Source of the DNA: a virus
IMG/VR virus record: IMGVR_UViG_3300028196_000023
Coordinates: 1-47,375 of that record
Length of the DNA stretch: 47,375 nt
Strand: one strand, 5' to 3'
This document shows positions 22,877 to 32,800 of this stretch, piece by piece. Both the position numbers and the translations under genes were made by a program. Within the stretch, counting starts at the first letter, position 1; every line of letters begins with the position of its first letter. Under the pieces are notes generated by a model. It made no database searches and had not been told where the DNA came from. It was given only the letters and a program-made list of their open reading frames with translations.

Positions 22877-25120
22877 TTAACCCCATACTCCTAAGTAATT
22901 AGCCGCAGGTGTGCTTCTTTGTTCTGTGTTTTGTACGTATACTCTTATTCTATCACTCAAATATGTGTATGTACATCTTAAACTATCATTGCCATCTACA
23001 CCACCTGCATAATGAATAGTTCTTATTGATGGAATAAATGCTATTAAGTTGCTCATAGATTTTCCTGACGGTGGATACACATCAAAGTAGTTAGATCCAT
23101 TATTAAAACTACCTACTTGGTTAGTGTAACCTACTGCTGACGATGATCCTGAAACAATTGTATATCCAGAACTAGCATCAACATACTGTTTTGTAGCAGC
23201 ATGCATTGAACTTGTAGGATCTGCTGACAGTGTTAACTTACCTGTCATTGTGCTGCCTGCTTTAGCAACTGCGTTTGGATCTGTTGCTGTTACTGTGATG
23301 TTGCCACTGTTATCAAATACAACACCGTTAATTGTTCTGCTACCGCTTAGTGTATTTGCTGTTGTTGCTGTTGTTGCATTTCCTGATAATGATGCAGTAA
23401 TTGTACCTGCTGCAAAATTTCCGCTGCTATCTCTTGCTACAACCTTACTAGCAGTGTTTGCTGTGGCTGCATCAACTGCCCAAGTTTGTGTTGACAATCC
23501 ATCGTAATTACTTCCTGTGATATAATTGCCTGGAATAATCTCTGCTAAACTAGGTGCACCCCATTGTACTGCTGTACCTGTGGATTTAAGCACTTGGTTA
23601 GCCGCTCCGATAGGAAGCAACGCAGTTGCGCCAGACGCAGTCTGGTAAGCAACGGAGCCTGCGGCTCCGCCAGCGATGTTAGTAGCGGTTGTTGCCGAAG
23701 TGGCTGTATCTGCATTACCAACTAACGCACCATTGAATGTGTTTGCGTGAACATTGTCAAATCTTTTAGTACTTTTACCAAGGTCTAGTGCTTCATCTAC
23801 ATTAGGAATAATTGCACCTTTTGGTCCATATCCTGATGATACTGAACTATCTGGTGAGATTAAATCAACTACTGAAGTGTCTGTGCCATCGTCTGCAATT
23901 AATCTCATTAAACGTGTTGCTGTTGTAGTTGAGCCAGCACCGCCTGCTGCAATTGTATGGTTAGTGCTTACAGTAATTGTACCGTTTACTACTAGACTTG
24001 TAAGTGCGCCTACGCTTTCTAATTGAGAAGTTACAACGTTTGCTGCAAGTGCAGTATCAGTAAGTGTTCTTGCACTTGCTGGAACTGTTACATCAGTAAG
24101 TCCATCAAAAGGTACACCGTTAATATCTCTTGCTGTTCTTAATTTTGTTGCACTAAACGCATTACCTGTTAGAGTTGCGCCTATAAATGTATTTGCTTCA
24201 ACTATATCAAATCTTGATGTGCCTGAGGCTGCTGTTACGTTACCTGTTACATTGCCTTCTAGATCAGCAGTTATCAAACCTGCACTGAAACCTCCACTGG
24301 AGTTTCTTGCTACAACTTTTCCTATTGTATTTACTGACGTTGCATCAACTGACCAATTTGTTGTTGCACTTCCGTTAAAGTCATTACCTGCAATATAGTT
24401 ACCTGCAGTTAGGTTGTGTGTTGTAGGAGCAGTAATATCAATATTTTGTGTTCCGTCAAATCCTACACCGTTTATCTGTCTAACAGTTTTAAGTGCTGTA
24501 GCAGTATCTGCATTTCCTTTTAATGCACCGTTGACAAAATATGCAGAACTTAATGTAATTCCTGTGTCAACTGTAGTAAATCCTGTAATTGCTGCACTAG
24601 AATCTATTGTAAATGTATTTGTTGATACTATACCAACTGCGATGTCAGCAACAGTAATTATTATTACTGGATAATCTGTACCTGTATCTGCTCTAAGTGT
24701 AGTACTTCTTGCTCTAGTAACTCCGAATCCTTCTGCTGTTTCTGGACCTATAAATACCCAACTTGTTCCGTTGTATGTGTATAACGTGTTTGATCCTGAC
24801 TTGTACCAAAACGCTCCTGCTTGTGGGTCAACTGGTGCTGTTGCTGAAATAGTTGCTGCACCAACTTCTGACCATTTAGTTCCGTCGTATATCTTAAGAA
24901 CAGGTCCTGTTGTGTCCCACCATAACTGGCCGCTTAGTGGTTTGTTTGGAGCAGTAGTGTTAGAAAAATTTTCTAATAAAAATAAGAAGTTTTCGTTTTG
25001 GATTTCTCCATACCCGATATAGTTTCTACCAACTAGTGTTAAACTAGAAGTAGTATCAAGTGTAGAGTCTTGCAACGTTGTAAACGCTGTTCCATCACTT
25101 CTGTTAATTACGTATGCCAT
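22877..25120 (-). CDS. Fibre-type structural protein 3 (747 aa) with shared N-terminal domain and repeats
   Basis: Residues 1-130 are the shared N-terminal domain: TLVGRNYIGYGEIQNENFLFLLENF, GQLWWDTTGPVLKIYDG and WVFIGPET. The body holds repeats: three RxINGVxFDGxxxITV copies, and two copies of a block of about 60 residues (NYIAGNDFNG...KVVARNSSGGFSAG and NYITGSNYDG...KVVARDSSGNFAAG). MHAATKQYVDAS, a common fibre motif, marks the start of a C-terminal tip of about 120 residues. Residues about 470-507 lie in an unusually GC-rich patch. The gene is followed at once by the chaperone-like gene and starts behind CAGGAG. Likely a tail fibre with a variable receptor-binding tip. Confidence 0.75.
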   Translation of the reverse strand: MAYVINRSDGTAFTTLQDSTLDTTSSLTLVGRNYIGYGEIQNENFLFLLENFSNTTAPNKPLSGQLWWDTTGPVLKIYDGTKWSEVGAATISATAPVDPQAGAFWYKSGSNTLYTYNGTSWVFIGPETAEGFGVTRARSTTLRADTGTDYPVIIITVADIAVGIVSTNTFTIDSSAAITGFTTVDTGITLSSAYFVNGALKGNADTATALKTVRQINGVGFDGTQNIDITAPTTHNLTAGNYIAGNDFNGSATTNWSVDATSVNTIGKVVARNSSGGFSAGLITADLEGNVTGNVTAASGTSRFDIVEANTFIGATLTGNAFSATKLRTARDINGVPFDGLTDVTVPASARTLTDTALAANVVTSQLESVGALTSLVVNGTITVSTNHTIAAGGAGSTTTATRLMRLIADDGTDTSVVDLISPDSSVSSGYGPKGAIIPNVDEALDLGKSTKRFDNVHANTFNGALVGNADTATSATTATNIAGGAAGSVAYQTASGATALLPIGAANQVLKSTGTAVQWGAPSLAEIIPGNYITGSNYDGLSTQTWAVDAATANTASKVVARDSSGNFAAGTITASLSGNATTATTANTLSGSRTINGVVFDNSGNITVTATDPNAVAKAGSTMTGKLTLSADPTSSMHAATKQYVDASSGYTIVSGSSSAVGYTNQVGSFNNGSNYFDVYPPSGKSMSNLIAFIPSIRTIHYAGGVDGNDSLRCTYTYLSDRIRVYVQNTEQRSTPAANYLGVWG
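23601..23700 (-). other. GC-rich patch with two tandem hairpins inside the 747-aa fibre gene
   Basis: Sixty-two of these 100 bases are G or C, against about 33 to 43 per cent in adjacent coding lines. The patch contains two strong palindromes: 23631-23636 with 23640-23645 (CCAGAC/GTCTGG, 3-base loop), and 23653-23659 with 23663-23669 (CGGAGCC/GGCTCCG, 3-base loop). The reading frame is intact. The composition shift suggests this fibre segment was acquired separately from the flanks. Confidence 0.65.
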
Positions 25121-25136
25121 ATTCGCTCCTGATTAC

Positions 25137-27032
25137 CTATGGTAATGACACTTCAGACACAAACGACCATGCACCTGCTACAAGTGAAAAAGTTTTAATA
25201 ACTCTCAAAGTTGTAACTGCTGGTGCAGCAACTGTCGCTGTGCTAAATGCAAGTTGTTGTAAGGCAGATGCTGATCCGCCGCTTGTTAAATCAAAGTCAT
25301 CTCGTGTTTCTGATCTTAATGGATTAATTTCTAAACTTGTTGTACTGTTTTGTAATGATGTACATAATATTCTTGCAAGTGTACCATTTCTAAAATCTGC
25401 AGGTGGTGCTAATTGTGTTAGTATTGTACCTGAAATATAACTGTTAGGTTTACCATCCGATAAGTCCATGCTAAATGCAAGACTTCTAGTTTCAATAGTG
25501 TTATCAACATATTCTTTTGTTGCAGAATCTTGTGCACCTGTTGGATCTGCAAGTCCAGTAATTCTAGGTGATCCTATCAATGCAAGATTACCTGTTCCGT
25601 TTGGTGCTATTTCTAAATCACTATCGGTAGTTAATGTTGTAATTCTTGGTTTACTACTACCACTATCAGTTTCTAGTTTAAAGTCTGCTGTTGGTGGACT
25701 AGCACCAATGTTAACAACGTTCTGTGTACCAAAGGAAGTAACACCTGGAATAGCAGTAATACCTGTACCTAGGCTTGTTCCATTAAGAACTGTAACCCCA
25801 TCAATCTTAAATGCTTTTCCTACAGCAAGATTGATATGTTCTGAACTTGTCCATGCTTGTGCTGCAAGAGCTGGTGTTCTTGCTGTTGCTGTTAAACCTA
25901 AATTACTCCAAAGCAACACATGATCTATATTTCCTGCAGGTCCTTTGAGTACTATACCGCCACCATCAGCAACTGTATCTGAATTTGTTGCAGTATCTCC
26001 GGTATTTGCTAATTCAATCTGTTTGTTTTCAACTACTAGGTTTTGTGTATTAAGAGCAGTGATGTCACCATCTTCAATTGTTAACTGTCCTCTAATAGTT
26101 GTATTACCTTTTATTTCAACACTTCCGCCAAATACTGTTTCACTGCTTGTGAAATCTTCATAGAAACTTATTTTTCTAGCAAGAGAATTAACTTCAATTG
26201 CTTCTTCTTGAATAATACCTTTTCTTACATTAAAAGTTATTCCTTTATCTGATGCTGTATTACTAAAGAACAAGTTACCATCAGTAACTGTAATGTTACC
26301 TTGGTCACCTGCACCAAATACAATTCCTAAATCTGAATTGATTCTAATTTGTCCTGCAAACTGATTTGAAGTATCACGTCTTGCATATGTAGTAGCATCA
26401 ACATTACCTAGTTTATCAGAGTTCGTTGTAGTTACATCGAATTTCATGTTTGCAAGTGTACCTTGATTAAACCCAGGGTTTATACTTCCAGTAAATCCTT
26501 CAATAGCATTCTTAGGTGTAAACGAATCTTTAGAAAATATTCCTAATAAAATTCCGTTGTTGTATAAACTTGTAATTACACGTGTCTGGTTAAGTGAGTC
26601 TAGTACACTTGTAACTTTAATTCCGCTTAATCCTTGTAATTCAGAATAATCAGGACCTAAAAGTATAATATTAGCACCATCAAAAAAGTATAACTGCTTG
26701 TCTGTATCATTAAACCATAAGTCGCCAACACCTAGTGTTGTAGGCTGGGCGTTACTAATTGTTGCAGAACTTACTGGTACAAATGCTGTACCACTATATA
26801 CTTTTAATTTATTTTCTGTACCGTCAAACCATATTTGTCCTTTGATAGGATTACTAGGCGGTGTTGTACTTGAAAAGTTTTCAAGTAATTTTACAAAATT
26901 TTCATTTAGTGATTCGCCAAATCCACTATAGTTTTTACCTATAAGTGTTAGATCAGTGGATAGCGTATCTATCTGGCCGTCAGCAACTGTTGCTACAATT
27001 GTTCCGTCTGTTTTATTAACTTGATATGCCAT
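25137..27032 (-). CDS. Fibre-type structural protein 2 (631 aa) with shared N-terminal domain
   Basis: Residues 1-130 carry the shared domain: AYQVNKTDGT, TLIGKNYSGFGESLNENFVKLLENF, GQIWFDGTENKLKVYSG and ILLGPDYS. The middle has a long beta-rich stretch with TTIRGQLTIEDGDITALNTQNLVV, VADGGGIVLKGPAGNIDHVLLW and LETDSGSSKPRITTL. DSATKEYVDNTIET marks the start of the C-terminal tip. The layout matches a tail-fibre or baseplate-fibre protein. It starts behind TAGGA, ten bases after the 713-aa gene, and is not preceded by its own late promoter. Confidence 0.72.
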   Translation of the reverse strand: MAYQVNKTDGTIVATVADGQIDTLSTDLTLIGKNYSGFGESLNENFVKLLENFSSTTPPSNPIKGQIWFDGTENKLKVYSGTAFVPVSSATISNAQPTTLGVGDLWFNDTDKQLYFFDGANIILLGPDYSELQGLSGIKVTSVLDSLNQTRVITSLYNNGILLGIFSKDSFTPKNAIEGFTGSINPGFNQGTLANMKFDVTTTNSDKLGNVDATTYARRDTSNQFAGQIRINSDLGIVFGAGDQGNITVTDGNLFFSNTASDKGITFNVRKGIIQEEAIEVNSLARKISFYEDFTSSETVFGGSVEIKGNTTIRGQLTIEDGDITALNTQNLVVENKQIELANTGDTATNSDTVADGGGIVLKGPAGNIDHVLLWSNLGLTATARTPALAAQAWTSSEHINLAVGKAFKIDGVTVLNGTSLGTGITAIPGVTSFGTQNVVNIGASPPTADFKLETDSGSSKPRITTLTTDSDLEIAPNGTGNLALIGSPRITGLADPTGAQDSATKEYVDNTIETRSLAFSMDLSDGKPNSYISGTILTQLAPPADFRNGTLARILCTSLQNSTTSLEINPLRSETRDDFDLTSGGSASALQQLAFSTATVAAPAVTTLRVIKTFSLVAGAWSFVSEVSLP

Positions 27033-27041
27033 TCTTAGTTC

Positions 27042-29183
27042 CTATGTCGTTGTAAATGCAGGCGGACCTGATCTAATTATATAATTTATTGTCAAGTATG
27101 GATTCATAATACCAACTGGTGAACTTAAAGTAGTTCCTGTAGGAGTTTTAATTGGTCCTGAGTCTGGAAGATACTGTGCTTCACCTGGGTTATTTGGTCC
27201 TCTACCTGATGTTGAACTTACAGTTGGTGCAGTATCAACTCTTACCGCAGCAAATTGTTCTCCATCTGCAACCATACTGTGTGTATGATCTGGTAAGTTA
27301 GAAAGGCCTAATGTAACAGAACTACTTCCGCTTGATGCTGAAAGTGTTTCTGGTTCAGTACCACTAATTCTTGCAGGAACCGGTGAACCGCCGCCGTTAT
27401 CAACAAACCCGCCTACGTCATTTGGTACAGTAATATTGTTGTCCATGTTATGACGTCCAAGAGCAAATCTACCTCTTAGGTCTGGAACTCTAAAAGTTTT
27501 TCCTACGGCACCATTTAATGCGGCTGATCCGTTATAAGTAGTTCCTATAATATCATAAAGTGCTCTGAACTTTGCAATTTCAACTTCACCACCATCGCAA
27601 AGTAGGAAACCATATGGAACATTAGGTCCTGCATATGGAAGTATTCCTGCTAACGGTATGCCTAAATCACCTACAAACGTATCTCTGTCTTGTTTTAAAA
27701 GTCCTGTCGATGTGCTTCCTGTTAAAGGATTGGCTCTATAAACAAGTATTTGATCATCTTCACCTGAAACTTTTGGTAATGGTTCATTTTTGCTTGTAAT
27801 AATATTCGCTGTTAATTGTGTATTAAAAACTTTTGGATCGCCGATACCGTCAAAAGTAAATCCACTTGATACAACATCACCTGCCATTGTAAAATTAGTT
27901 ACATTTTTTAGGTTTGTTGATGTATTAGCATTTCCTGTAATGTTACCGCTGATAGTACCTTCTATTTCATCAGCAATTACTTTCTTGGCTTTAATGTTAT
28001 TCCATCTAAGTGCATCAGCACCTAAGTCATAAGTTTCATTAGCATCAGGGTATATATTAGTTGCACTAATTGTTCCTGTTACATTTAATCCTTGTCCTAC
28101 ACGCAATGTTTTCTTAATAGAAACACCGCCTTCTGTTCGTATTGCACCAGTTGACAAGTTAATAGCATCATTTGTATTAGAAAGAATTATACTTCCTGTA
28201 ACACCTATGTCGCCACCAACGTCTAATGCATTATTAGGAGCAGCAATATTGATGCCAACCTTATCGTCAATAACTCTTAGAATAGTATCAGGAATGCCAT
28301 TTCTGTTAATCTGTAAATCTATCGAACTACCTGCTGCACTATTATAAATTTTTGATGATGTAGCAGAAGTAGTTAACTGGAAGTTACCATCAATACCAAT
28401 AGTAATACCTGTATTACTTCTAATATTAAATCCTTGTTCAGTAGTATTAGTAGTATCACTTCTTAAAAATTTTCCTGCTGCAACTTCTACGCCACCGATA
28501 TTCAATGCATCAGCATTCTTAGCAGTTCCTATAAGTTTAGGAAGTTCTCCTCCTAAGAATATTGTTGAAAATTCTGTTTCTTCTGCAGCGTTTGCCGGTG
28601 TTGCAATATTTAAACCTGATTTGATTTGATCAAATCCTTTAATCTCAATTTTTGGTGTAAATGAATCTCTAGATAAAATTACAACCGGTGTGTCTGCAAT
28701 GTAAAATGTTAAAACGTTTTTGTCAAAGTTGTCTTGGTCAACAATTTTTTCTACTGCTGGTCCATATCTTTTACCATCAATTGAACTTTCGCTAGGTCCA
28801 ACTAGCAACCATCTACTACCTGTATAAATTCTTAACTGTTGATTTGTTGTGTCAACCCAAAGTTCACCAACTTTGCTAGTTTCTACACTAGGCTCTGTTG
28901 GTCCTTTTTGAATGTTTGATGCTGCTTTCCAACTTGTATTATCATATAACTGTAAAACACCGTTTGTTGTGTCGTACCATAGTTGTCCTTCTACAGGATT
29001 TACTGGCTGATTTGCACTTGCAAAATTTTCTAATAAAGATAAAAAGTTTTCAGCAATGATTTGTCCGTAACCAGTTACGTTTCTTCCTGGAAAAGTTATA
29101 CTTGTATCATTACTTGACGTATTATCAAAAACAGTAATTGGGGATTTGTTATCTCTATCCGTAAAATTTACAATATATGGCAT
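27042..29183 (-). CDS. Fibre-type structural protein 1 (713 aa) with shared N-terminal domain and tail-collar domain
   Basis: Residues 1-130 contain the most divergent version of the shared domain: FPGRNVTGYGQIIAENFLSLLENF, GQLWYDTTNGVLQLYDN and LLVGPSES. Residues about 510-585 carry the phage tail-collar domain: GILPYAGPNVPYGFLLCDGG, YDIIGTTYNG and FRVPDLRGRFALGRH. A C-terminal LPDHTHSM and a final GIMNPYLTINYIIR complete the pattern seen in short tail-fibre and tail-collar proteins (T4 gp12-like collar fold). Position after the gp6- and gp7-type genes fits a baseplate-associated fibre. I would not call it gp12, because the N-terminus belongs to the marine-phage family. Confidence 0.75.
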   Translation of the reverse strand: MPYIVNFTDRDNKSPITVFDNTSSNDTSITFPGRNVTGYGQIIAENFLSLLENFASANQPVNPVEGQLWYDTTNGVLQLYDNTSWKAASNIQKGPTEPSVETSKVGELWVDTTNQQLRIYTGSRWLLVGPSESSIDGKRYGPAVEKIVDQDNFDKNVLTFYIADTPVVILSRDSFTPKIEIKGFDQIKSGLNIATPANAAEETEFSTIFLGGELPKLIGTAKNADALNIGGVEVAAGKFLRSDTTNTTEQGFNIRSNTGITIGIDGNFQLTTSATSSKIYNSAAGSSIDLQINRNGIPDTILRVIDDKVGINIAAPNNALDVGGDIGVTGSIILSNTNDAINLSTGAIRTEGGVSIKKTLRVGQGLNVTGTISATNIYPDANETYDLGADALRWNNIKAKKVIADEIEGTISGNITGNANTSTNLKNVTNFTMAGDVVSSGFTFDGIGDPKVFNTQLTANIITSKNEPLPKVSGEDDQILVYRANPLTGSTSTGLLKQDRDTFVGDLGIPLAGILPYAGPNVPYGFLLCDGGEVEIAKFRALYDIIGTTYNGSAALNGAVGKTFRVPDLRGRFALGRHNMDNNITVPNDVGGFVDNGGGSPVPARISGTEPETLSASSGSSSVTLGLSNLPDHTHSMVADGEQFAAVRVDTAPTVSSTSGRGPNNPGEAQYLPDSGPIKTPTGTTLSSPVGIMNPYLTINYIIRSGPPAFTTT

Positions 29184-29186
29184 TTA

Positions 29187-29834
29187 TTATCCCTCATTAA
29201 ATCCTGTTAAACTTTGTATTCTAACTGTGTAATCGATTTGAAGTAATCTATTCAGTGATTTTTGAACTGGGTGGAAAATAACATGTGTTAATAGTTTTCC
29301 GGCACCTGCAGGATTATATGATTTAATACCTAATTCATCGAAAACAAAGTTACCATCTAAATTTACACTATTATCAAATGCTTCTTGATCGTCTGGCTCA
29401 CCGTAATCTAGTAAACATGATATAATAATATCACTGTAAGTAGCACCACTAATGTGTCGTACTTCCATCTTGTTTCTAGTTGGATCAGAGTTTGCAATTG
29501 CATTCTGGTCTACTATTTTTGTGTATGTTTGATTATATAAACTTGAATTAATACCAACTGTATTTGGAGTAAGATACGTTATTAATCCTGTAGGATCAAC
29601 TGATGTACCACCACTACCAAAAGCCATTTCATAGATTGTACCTAAACCTTGATTAGATAATGCTTGCACCATTGCAACACTCATGTTTTCATAGTGGATT
29701 GCATTCCTTTTATCCTGGAAAACTTCTCCTGATTCAGGATCAAATATCTTAATATGTCCTTCAAAGTGAAACCCACCGGTTTCATTTACCGCTGGTTTTT
29801 TGTCTTCTTGTACTTGTTTTTGATTATCTGGCAT
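29187..29834 (-). CDS. Small structural-type protein
   Basis: About 215 residues from the ATG at 29834, which follows GAAGAG and lies downstream of the predicted late transcription start. In-frame ATGs at 29855 and 29894 fall at or upstream of that start, inside the giant gene or its promoter. The protein has a charged, disordered N-terminus, then FHFEGHIKIFDPESGEVFQDKRNAIHYENMSVAMVQAL, GTIYEMAFGSGGTSVD and GLITYLTPNTVGIN. The pattern is that of a conserved structural protein type in T4-like marine phages, with no enzymatic motif. It sits between the giant baseplate gene and the fibre genes. Confidence 0.68.
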   Translation of the reverse strand: MPDNQKQVQEDKKPAVNETGGFHFEGHIKIFDPESGEVFQDKRNAIHYENMSVAMVQALSNQGLGTIYEMAFGSGGTSVDPTGLITYLTPNTVGINSSLYNQTYTKIVDQNAIANSDPTRNKMEVRHISGATYSDIIISCLLDYGEPDDQEAFDNSVNLDGNFVFDELGIKSYNPAGAGKLLTHVIFHPVQKSLNRLLQIDYTVRIQSLTGFNEG

Positions 29835-29859
29835 ATTTTTCTCTTCGTGTTTCATAGTG

Positions 29860-29867
29860 TATTTATT
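29860..29867 (-). promoter_or_regulatory. T4-type late promoter (AATAAATA) overlapping a stop codon
   Basis: On the minus strand GAATAAATA includes the TAA stop of the giant gene (29865-29863). It predicts initiation near 29854 and places the ATG at 29834 in the right position, so it supports that start. It is the same arrangement as at 22507-22514. Confidence 0.55.
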
Positions 29868-32800
29868 CAGGTAAACTGGTTGTCTTCGCAGCAATGAACT
29901 TACTAATTGCTGTATTATTATCTAATAGTGTAACTCCGTTACTTGCAGTAGTTAAACCTTTGTCATACCATGTGTTTCCTGTCCTTTTTATTACAGTTAT
30001 ACGTGTTCCTGCTGCTGGTGCTGTTGTTAACCTTATATAAGGATTAACACCGTCTGCAGCAAATTCTGCTTCTAATTCTTTATCTGCGCCTGGGCTTACT
30101 GGTCCAAGAGATTCATCATATACAGTTAACGGTGTTTTACGCAGTCTAGTTCCGCCAACAAACACTTCTACTGTATCACATCTACCGTAATCTGTAGGAA
30201 TTGTTGTAGCAGTCCATGTACCTACAGCACTCTTAGTTGGTACAAACTCTAACGGTCCTATTAGACTTGAACTTCCATCACTTACAAAATCAGTTCTTTC
30301 TTGACTGTCTGTATAAGGAATAACTTCATTTGGTCCAATATCAGCAACACTAGAACCTGCGGCGTGCAGTTCTTTAATTGCTGTGCCATTTACACCTCTA
30401 CGCAATTGACTGATTGTATTGCCAGTTTTGTTAAGGTATTCTATTCTTTCTCCACGTATCTCAATAACACCTGCAATATTTCTATTTCTCACAGGATTAT
30501 ATAAATTACTACCATCAGTAAGTTCTATCTTATCATCATAATAATTTAAATCTGAAGTTAAAGTAATTTTGCTATCTGTTGCATATCTATTGTATCTGTA
30601 AACATTTAGCATGTCTTTGCTTATTTCGTATGAGCTAGGTAGTTTGTAAATATCTGCACCAAATGTTGTAATAGTAATTGTATCATTTTCATCTGAATCA
30701 ACTTCTAAATACACAACGCCTCTTGGTAATGAGATAGTATAATCTGTATCTCTAACAAGTCTGACTCCGTTTTTGTAAACCCAAACATAAGAAATTCCTA
30801 GTGGAGCATACGGAAGTTCGTAATTAACCTTACCACCTGTATTTCTATCACTGTAAATTTCCATACTTGGATATTCGCTAAACCATGTAACTTCTAGTAT
30901 ATCTCCAGGGTTGTAAGATACCGAATCATCAATTACAATTCTGTTTGCACTAATAGAAAATTCAGCACGTAAATCATTTTCAATTTTTATTACGTCGCCT
31001 GCATTTAAAGAATCAGTATTAATTGTTAAAAGTTTTGATGTACCATCATAAACATAATCTTGAATAAAAGTTTTAAGTTCACTGTTAATGTATACTTTGA
31101 TATTTGCAGAAAGTATTGCACCAGATGCTTCTATAGGATCTTGTCCAAGAGTAAATGAATTTGTAACTCCATCATAAACTGAATAAACTGTGTCTGGTCC
31201 TTTAAGTTTAATATTATTGATTTCAACTACCATAGATGATACTGAACTTTCTCTAGTTAATTGTACAAAATTATCTAGGTCAACTGTTTTATCAGAAGTA
31301 AGTGTTGTTGTTTGTCTGTTTACTCTTACTAATCCTAGTTGTCCACTATCAATATTTTCGCTAGCCTGGAAAGCAACTATTTTAATAATACTATTTTTTG
31401 CAGGAATTTGCCCAAACTCTACTAGGCTTCTGCCAACAGTATCAACAGTGTCTGTGCTATCACTAAACACAGCGTCTTTTGCAACACCGTCAACAGTAAC
31501 AAATATGTTACTTGTTAAACTATATGGTGCGTCTGTAAGATATAATCCTGTTGCTCCATCTGCTGTAAACTCTTGGTAATCTAATAATCCTACACCACCT
31601 ATTCCGATAGATATAATTTCAATTTTTTTGTCAGCCACAGGTGTAGTAAATTCTACAGTTGTATTTGTAGCAGTATAATCCGTGTTTAATACTTGCTTAA
31701 TTCCATCTACATAAACCAACAACGAAGTATCTTCAATTATATCTTGTCCTATTTCATATATTGTAGTACTACCGTCACCTGTAAAAATATTTGATTCAAG
31801 AGGTGCTGCACCGTTGTTAGTTGTTTGGAATACTTTAATACTTAAATTGTCAAGTACCTGACCTGGTATATTCTCTTCTGGAGAAGGTACTTGATCTGGA
31901 CCTATGTACTGACCACCTGTAATTTTTATTTCTTCAACTGTTAATCCTGTTGCTGTTGCATATGCGCTGTCTATTGCAGAAAGAGATCCTCCAGTTAAAT
32001 TGGTATCTACAATATTAGGATCTGTAATTGTTACTGCACCATCGCTATCAATAGGACGGAAAATTAATATGTCTCCGTCATTGGTTGTAACATAGGCTCC
32101 TATTTCAATTGTAGTTGTAGAGCCGTCACCTATAAATGTTGGCATTACAGCATTTTTATTTGTCATTGAGGATGAATCATCATCAACACCAAAGTTTGGA
32201 TCATCTATTCTAATTACAGGAGGATTTTTTACTGATTCACCATACTGTAAATTATCAATAGTTGGTAAAGAACCTTCGCCTGCACGTTTTAGGTAAATGT
32301 TTATTTCTTTTCCATCAGCAGGAATATAAGGTAGTGTTATTTCATTGGTGCTACCATCAGCAACAACATAGTAGTCTGCACTACTTTCAACACTATCCCA
32401 ACTATCACTAAACCAAGGCAATGCGTCCCACCCGCCTGTGACATCAAATGTTGTTCCTTGAATTTGAACTCCACCATAATCTATACCAGTCATTAACTGA
32501 TTTAATTCTTTACCTTTCATACCGTCAGTTGGATTGTAGTATTTGTTTATTCTATTAACGCTATCAAGTAATTCATCATTTTTAGAATAATTAATTTTGA
32601 TTACATCACCTATTTGTGGTGCAACATTTAATATTATTCTACCATGTATAAAACTATATCCGTCTACTTTCTTGGTAAAGACTGATACTGTATAATCACT
32701 TCCTAAAACTGTTTGATTATTTTTTGTAATACTAATTTTAGTTTTATCAATTGTAGGTGCATATTTTAAATCAAAAACAGATGTTGAACCTGTTGCAGTA

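Noticed and set aside
27042-29183. Naming the collar-domain fibre gp12 or gp10
   Set aside because: Only the collar fold is shared with T4 proteins; the N-terminal domain belongs to the marine-phage family.
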